The notes beneath the pieces are model-generated. The model searched no databases. It saw nothing but the letters and a program-made list of their open reading frames with translations, and was not told the DNA's origin. A stretch of DNA of 64,000 bases, taken from contig CAZDPJ010000002.1 of the NCBI GenBank assembly GCA_964507405.1, forward strand, positions 1 to 64,000, given 5' to 3'. The position numbers and the translations under genes were made by a program. Of the stretch, positions 50,601-58,412 are shown piece by piece; the stretch's first letter is position 1, and each line of letters begins with the position of its first letter. Source of the stretch: UMGS75 sp964507405 (GTDB lineage Bacteria; Bacillota_I; Bacilli_A; ML615J-28; CAG-313).

Positions 50601-52500
50601 GAGACCAAAAAATAAAGGTGTATTAAAAAGAATTATTAAATCTTTATTTCATTATTATCCAGTGTTATTACCTATAACAATTTTGTTTATTGCCATAAAT
50701 GCTGTAGTAACTGCTCTTCCTGCATTATTCATGCAAAATATTTTGGAAATATTAAAAAATACTATTGATGTATCTAAACAAACAGGAATTTGGGATTGGC
50801 CTAAGTTATCGGAACAAATTATGCCAACAATAATTTTACTTGCTTCTTTATATGCCGCATCAATTACAGCAGGAATTATATATAACCAATTACTTGCGGT
50901 TATAACACAAGGATATTTAAAGAAAATGCGTGAACAAATGTTCAATCATATGCAAACATTACCAATTAAATATTTTGATACTAATAATCATGGGGATATC
51001 ATGAGTTATTATACAAATGATATTGATACTTTAAGACAAATAATTTCTCAAAGTATTCCTCAATTTATTATTTCTGGTATAATTATTGTTTGTGTATTTG
51101 GTATTATGCTATACTTTAGTATTTGGCTTGCCATTATTGTTGTTTGTGGTGTATTATTAATTTCATTAATTACAAAATTAATTGGCGGTAAAAGTTCTAA
51201 ATACTTTGTTGCTCAACAAAAAGCAATTGGTAAAACAGAAGGCTTTATTGAAGAAATGATGAATGGACAAAAAGTTGTTAAAGTATTTACTCATGAAGCT
51301 GAAGCTATTAAAGATTTTGATAAAGTAAATGATAATTTATTTGAACAATCTAATAAAGCTAATTCTTATGCGAATATGTTAATGCCTATTCTAAATAATA
51401 TTGGTAATGTATTATATGTATTAGTTGCATTTATTGGTGCAGTATTAGTTTATAATAATGTTTCTAATTTTAGTTTATCAGGAAAATTATTAGATATAAC
51501 AATTATTCTTGCTTTCTTAAATATGACAAAACAATTTACTGGTAATATCAGTCAAATATCTAATCAGTTAAATTCAGTTATTATGGGTCTTGCTGGTGCG
51601 AAGAGAATATTTGATTTATTAGACGAAAAATCAGAAGTTGATGAAGGCTATGTAACTCTTGTTAATGCGAAAGAAGAAAATGGGGAAATCGTTGAAACAA
51701 AAGAACGTACTGGAATGTGGGCATGGAAACATCCACATGCTGATGGAACGGTGTCATATACAAAGTTAACTGGTGATGTCCAAATGTTTAATGTTGACTT
51801 TGGATATGAAGAGGATAAATTAGTTTTACATGATGTAACTCTATACGCAAATCCTGGTGAAAAAATTGCCTTCGTAGGTGCGACAGGTGCCGGTAAAACC
51901 ACAATTACTAATTTAATAAATCGTTTCTATGATATTGCTGATGGAAAAATTCGATATGATGGTATCAACATTAATAAGATCAAAAAAGCAGATTTAAGAA
52001 GATCATTAGGAATTGTTTTACAAGACACTAATTTATTTACTGGAACTGTATTAGATAATATTCGTTATGGTAAGCTAGATGCCACCGATGAAGAATGTAT
52101 AGCTGCTGCGAAACTTGCTGGAGCTGATGACTTTATTAATAAAATGGCGGATGGATATAATACATATTTAACAAATAATGGTTCTAACCTATCTCAAGGT
52201 CAACGCCAATTAATTGCGATAGCGAGAGCTGCTGTTGCGGATCCACCAGTAATGATATTAGATGAAGCAACTTCATCAATTGATACAAGAACTGAAGCAA
52301 TTGTTCAAAAAGGAACAGATGCTTTAATGAAAGGAAGAACTGTCTTTGTAATAGCTCACCGTTTATCTACAATTAGAAATTCAAGTGTTATTATGGTACT
52401 TGATCATGGTAGAATTATTGAACGAGGTTCTCATCAAAAATTATTAGAAGAAAAAGGTGAATATTATCAATTATATACAGGAGCCTTTGAACTTGAATAA
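50593..52500 (+). CDS. ABC exporter subunit with active nucleotide site
   Basis: This 635-residue half-transporter has six transmembrane helices and an ATPase domain with Walker A GATGAGKTT. The signature is LSQGQ, Walker B with catalytic glutamate is MILDEATSS, and the switch histidine is in VIAHRLSTI. It is the catalytic partner of the upstream subunit. An insert of about 40 residues before the ATPase core (ERTGMWAWKHPHADGTVSY) is shared by a subgroup of Firmicute exporters. The ATG at 50593 follows AAGGTGGGTGAT; an upstream in-frame ATG at 50554 lies inside the first gene. Multidrug or lipid export is possible. Confidence 0.93.
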   Translation: MNKRPKNKGVLKRIIKSLFHYYPVLLPITILFIAINAVVTALPALFMQNILEILKNTIDVSKQTGIWDWPKLSEQIMPTIILLASLYAASITAGIIYNQLLAVITQGYLKKMREQMFNHMQTLPIKYFDTNNHGDIMSYYTNDIDTLRQIISQSIPQFIISGIIIVCVFGIMLYFSIWLAIIVVCGVLLISLITKLIGGKSSKYFVAQQKAIGKTEGFIEEMMNGQKVVKVFTHEAEAIKDFDKVNDNLFEQSNKANSYANMLMPILNNIGNVLYVLVAFIGAVLVYNNVSNFSLSGKLLDITIILAFLNMTKQFTGNISQISNQLNSVIMGLAGAKRIFDLLDEKSEVDEGYVTLVNAKEENGEIVETKERTGMWAWKHPHADGTVSYTKLTGDVQMFNVDFGYEEDKLVLHDVTLYANPGEKIAFVGATGAGKTTITNLINRFYDIADGKIRYDGININKIKKADLRRSLGIVLQDTNLFTGTVLDNIRYGKLDATDEECIAAAKLAGADDFINKMADGYNTYLTNNGSNLSQGQRQLIAIARAAVADPPVMILDEATSSIDTRTEAIVQKGTDALMKGRTVFVIAHRLSTIRNSSVIMVLDHGRIIERGSHQKLLEEKGEYYQLYTGAFELE

Positions 52501-52527
52501 GAGTAATAAGCAATTATTGCTCTTTTT
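52501..52527 (+). terminator. Terminator of the ABC exporter operon
   Basis: GAGTAATAA, a GCAA loop and TTATTGCTC (one wobble) precede a T5 tract directly after the stop codon. Confidence 0.88.
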
Positions 52528-52545
52528 CTTTAATTATTAATGCCT

Positions 52546-52575
52546 AAAAAAACCTTAAGTAATACTTAAGGTTTC
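52546..52575 (-). terminator. holA terminator
   Basis: On the minus strand AACCTTAAGT, ATT and ACTTAAGGTT form a perfect 10-bp stem followed by a T run, just past the holA stop. Confidence 0.85.
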
Positions 52576-52577
52576 TA

Positions 52578-53552
52578 CTAGAGTTGAATAATTAATAAGT
52601 CTAATCCTAGTGTTTTATCAATTTGACCAGATTTAATTTTATAATCAAGTAAAGAGAGTTTCTTTATATAATTTTCTAAATCTTGTATTTTAAAACTTTT
52701 TGCATTTTTAACCATATAGAAAGCTCTACCAGGTGTTACATTAAAGAATTTAGCAATATCATTTTGAGAATGCCCTATTTTTAATAACTTATATATAGTT
52801 AACATTTCAATAAATGAATTAGTAATCATCGCAAGAATTCCCATTACATCTTTGGAGTTTGCGACTAGTTGTTCATAGATTTGTGATACTTGAGGGTGAT
52901 TATGGTCAACAATTGCTTTAATTAAATTAAATACTTCTTTTGATAAGTCTTTATCAACAATTGCTTTAACATCATCATTAGTAATTACACCACCTTTTCC
53001 GACATATGTAGATAATTTATCAATTTCTTGTTCCATTCTTACTTGATTATTATTTAAATATGTCATAAAGGTATTTAAGGCATCTTCTCTAATTTCGATA
53101 TTATTACTTGCAAAACTACGAATTACCCATCCTTTTAATTCTATTTCTTCTGATTCATCATAATTAATAATTAAAGCAACATTCTTTAATGTTTTATAAA
53201 TTTCATTACTTTGATTTATTTTCATATTACCTGCATCAATCATTAACACTGTTGATTCGCATGGGTTTTTTAAATATTTGATAAATTCTTTTACTTCAGG
53301 AGTTAACTCTTCCTTACTCTTTGTTAAAAATGAAGGATTTCTAAGAATAATTACTTTTAAATCTTCAAGTAGAGGGAAAGTAATAGCATCATTAATAACA
53401 GTTGCTAAATTAGTATTTTCCATATCATATTTTATAGTAGTATACTGACATTTACTATAACTTTGAAGAATACGTTTAATTCTATTTTTGATAAATACTT
53501 CAGATGTACCAGTAAATAAATATATTAAATCATCATCTTTGGTTAATGCCAT
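52578..53552 (-). CDS. holA: DNA polymerase III delta subunit
   Basis: This 324-residue clamp-loader subunit opens the beta clamp during replication. It begins with the LIYLFTGTSEVFIKNRIKRIL segment, read across its first 30 residues. The LLEDLKVIILRNPSFL strand-loop of the family follows, and the C-terminal domain ends GQIDKTLGLDLLIIQL. Delta lacks a functional Walker A, as here. AAAGGAGG lies 7 nt before the ATG. In Bacillus holA lies beside comEC, rpsT and gpr; here it is divergent from gpr. Confidence 0.92.
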   Translation of the reverse strand: MALTKDDDLIYLFTGTSEVFIKNRIKRILQSYSKCQYTTIKYDMENTNLATVINDAITFPLLEDLKVIILRNPSFLTKSKEELTPEVKEFIKYLKNPCESTVLMIDAGNMKINQSNEIYKTLKNVALIINYDESEEIELKGWVIRSFASNNIEIREDALNTFMTYLNNNQVRMEQEIDKLSTYVGKGGVITNDDVKAIVDKDLSKEVFNLIKAIVDHNHPQVSQIYEQLVANSKDVMGILAMITNSFIEMLTIYKLLKIGHSQNDIAKFFNVTPGRAFYMVKNAKSFKIQDLENYIKKLSLLDYKIKSGQIDKTLGLDLLIIQL

Positions 53553-53669
53553 AAGTTACCTCCTTTTGTTTAATATATTATATCATTATTTAATAAAAAA
53601 ATATAGATTAATGCAAAAAAAATAATAAAAAAATTATTTTTGGAGAAAATAAATCAAGAGGTGATATAT

Positions 53670-54647
53670 TTGAAAAAGAAAGAACAAATTAAATGGAATG
53701 TTCGTACAGATCTTGCGTATGATGAAGTAATAACAAATCAAAGAGAATTTCCTGATTTAATACAAAGTGAGGAAAAATTATTAGATATACCAATATACAA
53801 ATGTATTGTTGGAAAAGAATCTTCAAAAATGATTAATAAAAAAGAAGGTATATATTATACAATTGATTTATCTAATCTTGATTTTCATGATGCAACTATT
53901 TGTAAAAATATTGAATATGCTTTATCTGATATTTTAAAAAGATTTATTGATCATTATTCTTTAAAAAATACAAAAGGATTATTAGTTGGTCTTGGTAATA
54001 TTAATGTTACTCCTGATGCCTTAGGACCATATGTGATGGATAATGCTATTGTTACAAGACATTTATTTAAGATAGGTAGTGTTAGTAACGGATTTAGTGA
54101 AGTTAGTGCGATTAGTCCTGGGGTTATGGGAACAACCGGAATTGAAACATTTGATATTATTAAAGCGGTAAAAGATAAAATTGATGTAGATTATTTAATT
54201 GTTGTTGATGCACTTGCTTCTAATTCAACAAAAAGAGTAAATAGAACTATTCAAATTACTGATACTGGAATTAGCCCTGGTTCTGGAGTTGGAAATAAAA
54301 GAAAAGAACTAAGTATGAAAAGTATTGGTCTTCCCGTCTTTGCAATTGGGGTACCAACAGTTGTAGATGCAATCACCATAACTAATGATACAATTAATCA
54401 TGTTATTAATTATTTAAATAAAGAAGTTAAAAATAATAATTCTAATGAATTTTTACTAGGACAAATCGGTAAATTAACAGAAGCAGAAAAAAGAGCGTTA
54501 ATGCAAGAAGTATTATCACCTAATGGTTATAATTTAATGGTAACTCCAAAAGAAGTAGATGAAGATATCGAAGATTTATCAAAAATAATTGCGATGGGAA
54601 TAAATCTCGCTTTACATGAGGGATTACACTATAAGTTAACTGAATAG
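53670..54647 (+). CDS. gpr: GPR germination endopeptidase
   Basis: This 325-residue spore protease (family A25) is made as a zymogen in the forespore. It degrades small acid-soluble spore proteins on germination. Near-invariant blocks include VGLGNINVTPDALGP, TRHLFKIG, SPGVMGTTGIETFDI, VDALASNSTKRVNRTIQ, GISPGSGVGNKRKEL and GVPTVVDAITI. The C-terminal NLMVTPKEVD is also present. The TTG at 53670 is preferred: AGAGGTG is 6 nt upstream; an in-frame TTG at 53640 has no site. It shows the organism makes endospores. The next gene follows by 3 bp. Confidence 0.97.
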   Translation: MKKKEQIKWNVRTDLAYDEVITNQREFPDLIQSEEKLLDIPIYKCIVGKESSKMINKKEGIYYTIDLSNLDFHDATICKNIEYALSDILKRFIDHYSLKNTKGLLVGLGNINVTPDALGPYVMDNAIVTRHLFKIGSVSNGFSEVSAISPGVMGTTGIETFDIIKAVKDKIDVDYLIVVDALASNSTKRVNRTIQITDTGISPGSGVGNKRKELSMKSIGLPVFAIGVPTVVDAITITNDTINHVINYLNKEVKNNNSNEFLLGQIGKLTEAEKRALMQEVLSPNGYNLMVTPKEVDEDIEDLSKIIAMGINLALHEGLHYKLTE

Positions 54648-54650
54648 ATT

Positions 54651-54893
54651 ATGAAAAAAATAATAGTAATTTTTTTAATTGTTGTTTGCTTTTTGTGGGG
54701 ATTAAGTATAGGAGGAAAATATCATAATTATGATAAGATGTTTGATGAAGCTAAAAATGAATTTGAAGAAAACATTACACAGCCAGATAATAACTATGCG
54801 CCTAAAACACTTGAACCTAAAGATAAATTTATCAATAAAGTAGCACGTAAAATTGATTCTATAATTGAAAAAATACAAAATAAAATTAATTAG
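54651..54893 (+). CDS. Small signal-anchored protein downstream of gpr
   Basis: This 80-residue protein has an N-terminal hydrophobic segment (about 3-22) and a charged helical tail. No ribosome-binding site is visible, so translation probably depends on coupling with gpr three bases upstream. Bacillus has spoIIP and yqxA in this position; length and topology are closest to YqxA (DUF3679), but identity is too low to call by eye. A spore-stage role is inferred from the operon. Confidence 0.55.
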   Translation: MKKIIVIFLIVVCFLWGLSIGGKYHNYDKMFDEAKNEFEENITQPDNNYAPKTLEPKDKFINKVARKIDSIIEKIQNKIN

Positions 54894-54912
54894 CACCTAA
54901 TGGTGCTTTTTA
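54892..54912 (+). terminator. gpr operon terminator
   Basis: AGCACC, a TAAT tetraloop and GGTGCT form a compact 6-bp stem followed by T5. Confidence 0.88.
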
Positions 54913-54987
54913 AAAATTTAAAAAATGGAATATATATTTTTTATACGTATTATTTATATGAATGTTGATATTTAATAACTCAATATC

Positions 54988-55016
54988 TTGCATTTTTCTT
55001 CAATTTATGATATAAT
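54988..55016 (+). promoter_or_regulatory. Promoter of the pgsA-recA operon
   Basis: TTGCAT (54988-54993), a 17-bp spacer and TATAAT (55011-55016) with an extended TGA, 31 bp before pgsA. I see no clear SOS (LexA) box near recA. Confidence 0.78.
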
Positions 55017-55046
55017 CATATAAAATAAGAAATTAGGTGAGATATT

Positions 55047-55676
55047 ATGAATTTGCCAAATAAATTAACAATTTTTAGAATGTGTTTGATTCCTATTATC
55101 ATGATTGTTTATGGAATTGAAGCATGGCATCAACCAATATTTAATGGTGTAGATGCATTAACAATATCCAATTTTATCATTTTAATATTAATCTTTATCG
55201 GTTCTTTAACTGATTTTCTAGATGGCAAAATTGCAAGAAAATATAATTTAGTAACAAACTTCGGTAAATTCTTAGATCCTATTGCTGATAAATTATTAGT
55301 TATTACTGGCTTTGTAATTCTACTTGATCAATCTAAAGCCTATGGTAATAATTTATTTAGCTGGTGGATGTTAGCAATAATTTTAGCAAGAGAATTTATT
55401 ATTTCCGGTATGCGTTTAGTGGCTGCTGAAAATAAACAAGTTATTGCTGCAAGTATGTGGGGAAAAGTTAAAACAACAATTCAATTTATAACTTTAATAT
55501 ATTTATTCTTAGGTATAGCACATAAGACTACAGACCCTGGATTTGTTGTATATGATATCATCGGCTTAATATTAGTTTATGCTACACTTGTTGCGACAAT
55601 CTTTAGTGGATGGGATTATTTAGTTAAGAATAAAGGCGTTTTAATGGAACAATCAAAAAATAAAAAATCTAAATAA
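55047..55676 (+). CDS. pgsA: CDP-diacylglycerol-glycerol-3-phosphate 3-phosphatidyltransferase
   Basis: This 209-residue membrane enzyme makes phosphatidylglycerol phosphate, the first committed step to phosphatidylglycerol. The CDP-alcohol phosphotransferase motif DG-x2-AR-x8-G-x3-D-x3-D is intact (DGKIARKYNLVTNFGKFLDP, around residue 60, then ADK). Several hydrophobic helices fill the chain. AGGTGAG lies before the ATG. It precedes recA by 24 bp, the usual Firmicute order except that cinA, which normally lies between them, is missing. Confidence 0.95.
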   Translation: MNLPNKLTIFRMCLIPIIMIVYGIEAWHQPIFNGVDALTISNFIILILIFIGSLTDFLDGKIARKYNLVTNFGKFLDPIADKLLVITGFVILLDQSKAYGNNLFSWWMLAIILAREFIISGMRLVAAENKQVIAASMWGKVKTTIQFITLIYLFLGIAHKTTDPGFVVYDIIGLILVYATLVATIFSGWDYLVKNKGVLMEQSKNKKSK

Positions 55677-55700
55677 TTTTAGATTAGAAAGGAAACTGTA

Positions 55701-56738
55701 ATGGCTGAAGGAAAAGTTAAACAACTCAATATGGAAGATATTGAATCAACAAAAGATCCTGCCAAAGAAAAGGCTTTAGCTGAGGCTTTCAAAATAATTG
55801 AAAAGAACTATGGTAAAGGCTCAATAATGAAACTTGGTGATCATGTTCAAGAAAAGCTAGAAGTAATTTCTACAGGATCAATAGCCTTAGATGCAGCCCT
55901 TGGGGTAGGTGGCTATCCTAAAGGAAGAATCATTGAAATATACGGTCCTGAATCAAGTGGTAAAACAACATTTGCACTTCATGCTATTGCTGAGGCACAA
56001 AAAAAAGGAGGCTATGCGGCATTCATTGATGCAGAACATGCCTTAGATCCTGTTTATGCTAAAGCATTAGGTGTTGATGTGGATAATTTAATTTTATCAC
56101 AGCCAGATGATGGAGAACAAGCATTAGAAATAGTAGAAGCATTAATTAGAAGTAATGCGATTGATATAATAGTAATTGACTCAGTTGCGGCATTAGTACC
56201 TAAAGCTGAAATTGAAGGTGATATGGGTGCAAGTCATGTTGGTTTACAAGCAAGATTAATGAGTCAAGCAATGCGAAAACTTGCAGGTGCAATCGCAAAA
56301 TCAAAAGCAGTAGCGATATTTATCAATCAAATTCGTGAAAAAGTAGGCGTTTTATTTGGTAGTCCTGAAACAACCTCAGGTGGTAGAGCTCTTAAGTTCT
56401 ACGCTACTATTCGATTAGATATTAGAAGAGTAGATCAAATCAAGGTTGGTACGGAAGCTATAGGAAATACAACAAGAATCAAGGTTGTTAAAAACAAAGT
56501 AGCTCCACCATTTAGAACGGCAGACGTTGATTTAATTTATGGTAAAGGTATTTCTCATGAAGGTGAACTTCTAGACTTAGCAGTAAATGCTGATATAGTC
56601 GAAAAAAGTGGTGCATGGTTCTCATATAATGGCGAACGATTAGGCCAAGGTCGTGAAAATGTTAAAGAATTATTTAAACAAAGACCTGAATTATGTAATG
56701 AAATAGAAGTTAAAGTAAGAGAAAAACTTTTTAATTAA
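55701..56738 (+). CDS. recA: Recombinase RecA
   Basis: This 345-residue strand-exchange ATPase has Walker A GPESSGKTT (around 76-84) and Walker B VIDSVAALVPK. The DNA-binding loop 1 region is EGDMGASHVGLQARLMSQAM, and loop 2 and the FINQIREKVGV segment follow. The C-terminal domain ends at a short, weakly acidic tail. Length is standard. GAAAGGAA lies before the ATG. It is co-transcribed with pgsA; a weak terminator follows. Confidence 0.98.
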   Translation: MAEGKVKQLNMEDIESTKDPAKEKALAEAFKIIEKNYGKGSIMKLGDHVQEKLEVISTGSIALDAALGVGGYPKGRIIEIYGPESSGKTTFALHAIAEAQKKGGYAAFIDAEHALDPVYAKALGVDVDNLILSQPDDGEQALEIVEALIRSNAIDIIVIDSVAALVPKAEIEGDMGASHVGLQARLMSQAMRKLAGAIAKSKAVAIFINQIREKVGVLFGSPETTSGGRALKFYATIRLDIRRVDQIKVGTEAIGNTTRIKVVKNKVAPPFRTADVDLIYGKGISHEGELLDLAVNADIVEKSGAWFSYNGERLGQGRENVKELFKQRPELCNEIEVKVREKLFN

Positions 56739-56745
56739 TTAAATT

Positions 56746-56775
56746 AGCGGTTATGAATTTCATAGCCGCTTTATT
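56746..56775 (+). terminator. recA terminator
   Basis: AGCGGTTATG (56746-56755) and CATAGCCGCT (56761-56770) form a 10-bp stem with one wobble; the T tract is short and broken. Confidence 0.75.
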
Positions 56776-56802
56776 AAAAAATAAATAAAAAAAGGAGATT
56801 TT

Positions 56803-57429
56803 ATGAGTAAAGTAGTAATTTTTAACCATCCACTAATTGATCACAAATTAACAATCATTAGAAGAAAAGAAACAAACACAAAAGATTTTAGAGAAGCATT
56901 AAATGAAATTTCAACATTAATGGCTTATGAAGTTACAAGAGATCTTCCCGTTAAAGAAGTACAAATTGAAACACCAATTGCTAAAGCAGTAGGTTATGAA
57001 TTATCAAGTGAAGTTGTTATTGTTCCAATTCTAAGAGCTGGTCTTGGAATGGTTGATGGAATTCACAAATTAATTCCAACAGCTAAAATTGGCCATATTG
57101 GATTATTTAGAAATGAAGAAACATTAAAACCAGAACGTTATTATGCTAAGTTTCCTCAAACAATTAAAGACAGTGTTGTATTACTTGTTGACCCAATGCT
57201 TGCAACAGGTGGTAGCGCAGTTGAAGCTATTAATATTTTAAAAGAACAAGGTGCGAAGAAAATAGCATATATTGGTTTAGTTGGTGTTGATGAAGGTATT
57301 AATAACTTAACTCAAAATCATCCTGATGTTGATATTTATTTAGCCGCAAAAGATGAAAAATTAAATGAAGTTGGTTATATCATTCCAGGTCTTGGTGACT
57401 GTGGAGATAGAATCTTCGGAACAAAATAA
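56803..57429 (+). CDS. upp: Uracil phosphoribosyltransferase
   Basis: This 208-residue salvage enzyme converts uracil and PRPP to UMP. The PRPP motif is VVLLVDPMLATGGSAVEAI (from about 126). PILRAGLGMVDG and the C-terminal uracil-binding YIIPGLGDCGDRIFGT are intact. Length is standard. AAAAGGAG lies before the ATG. It is a single gene between two terminators. Confidence 0.97.
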   Translation: MSKVVIFNHPLIDHKLTIIRRKETNTKDFREALNEISTLMAYEVTRDLPVKEVQIETPIAKAVGYELSSEVVIVPILRAGLGMVDGIHKLIPTAKIGHIGLFRNEETLKPERYYAKFPQTIKDSVVLLVDPMLATGGSAVEAINILKEQGAKKIAYIGLVGVDEGINNLTQNHPDVDIYLAAKDEKLNEVGYIIPGLGDCGDRIFGTK

Positions 57430-57433
57430 AAAT

Positions 57434-57457
57434 GACTAGTTTAAACTAGTCTTTTTT
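57434..57457 (+). terminator. upp terminator
   Basis: GACTAGT, TTAA and ACTAGTC form a perfect palindromic stem followed by six T. Confidence 0.92.
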
Positions 57458-57500
57458 AAATAACATTAATAATTAAAAATTTTGTAAATTTATTGAAATA

Positions 57501-58118
57501 TTATTTTTCTTTTTTACTAGATTCAATTAATTTATCAATAATTGGTAAATAATCAATTTTAGGACTAAACGATAGTTTAATTTCATAGCCATGTTCTACA
57601 AAATAATTATAGGGAATACTTTTTCTTCCATCATTTAATGATTCATTATATAACTTAATTAGTTTATCACTAGTTAATAAAAATACTTGATGATATAAAC
57701 TAAATTCAATTAATAAAAAGGAAATTCCTCCCATCTTACTAACTGTTTCCAAATGTTTAATTTGATGATCATATATATGCTTGAAAGAAAATGATGTTGT
57801 GTGACAACTCTTTGCTTCAAAATCTATGTACTTTCCTTTATATATACCATTATAGTCAGTGGTTGAAGGCATGCGATAATATGCTTCAGTAATTTTGGCT
57901 TTATTTCGTGATGGGTACTCAACTTTTACAATTTGAACAGGAGTTGGTTTTTTATATATACAAGCTAAATTTTTATTTAAATAATATTGATTACTTTCAT
58001 TTATTAGGCTTTCAAAGTCAATGCCAAGATGTGACTTTCTTAAATCTTTCTTTTTAATAGTTTCGGGAATTACTATTTTTTTAGAAGAACCATTAGGATA
58101 TTTTATTTCTCTATTCAT
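57501..58118 (-). CDS. recU: Holliday junction resolvase RecU
   Basis: This 205-residue nuclease resolves recombination intermediates. It has LGIDFESLINESNQYY near residue 30, AYYRMPSTTDYNGIYKGKYI and DFEAKSCHTTSF. These supply the catalytic acidic and lysine residues of the PD-(D/E)XK-like fold. The start MNREIKYPNG at 58118 is preferred; GGTGAT precedes it and in-frame ATGs further up lie within the promoter. In Bacillus recU is next to ponA; here it is alone on the minus strand. Confidence 0.93.
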   Translation of the reverse strand: MNREIKYPNGSSKKIVIPETIKKKDLRKSHLGIDFESLINESNQYYLNKNLACIYKKPTPVQIVKVEYPSRNKAKITEAYYRMPSTTDYNGIYKGKYIDFEAKSCHTTSFSFKHIYDHQIKHLETVSKMGGISFLLIEFSLYHQVFLLTSDKLIKLYNESLNDGRKSIPYNYFVEHGYEIKLSFSPKIDYLPIIDKLIESSKKEK

Positions 58119-58134
58119 TTTAATCACCATAATT

Positions 58135-58163
58135 ATTATATCAAAAATGATTAGATAAAACAA
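58135..58163 (-). promoter_or_regulatory. recU promoter
   Basis: On the minus strand TTGTTT, a 17-bp spacer and TATAAT (58135-58140) with an extended TGA, about 16 bp before the recU start. Confidence 0.7.
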
Positions 58164-58298
58164 GAAATAAAGATTGTTATTAAAAAATAGTAGGAAAAAT
58201 TCTTTTATTAATAAATGAAATTAGAAAAATTAATTACAATATTTTTAAATTAGTGGGAATAATAAATTATAAAAAGAAAAAACAATATAGGAAAACGT

Positions 58299-58327
58299 TT
58301 GACAATTTCCTTTAAATAAGGTATAAT
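58299..58327 (+). promoter_or_regulatory. rny promoter
   Basis: TTGACA (58299-58304), a 17-bp spacer and TATAAT (58322-58327): a perfect consensus. The rest of the recU-rny gap holds nothing recognisable. Confidence 0.9.
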
Positions 58328-58412
58328 ATACTAGTATGGGTTATAATGCTTGCTTGGAAGCTATATATATAATTTAAATACAAGTTAATAAAAATTGAAA
58401 GGAGAATATTAA

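Noticed and set aside
53553..53669. Sigma-G promoter for gpr
   Set aside because: CATTATTTA is vaguely like a -10, but no correctly spaced -35 element could be found, so it was not annotated.
58328..58412. Riboswitch in the rny leader
   Set aside because: Only a short GCTT/AAGC hairpin is present; no known aptamer core is visible.
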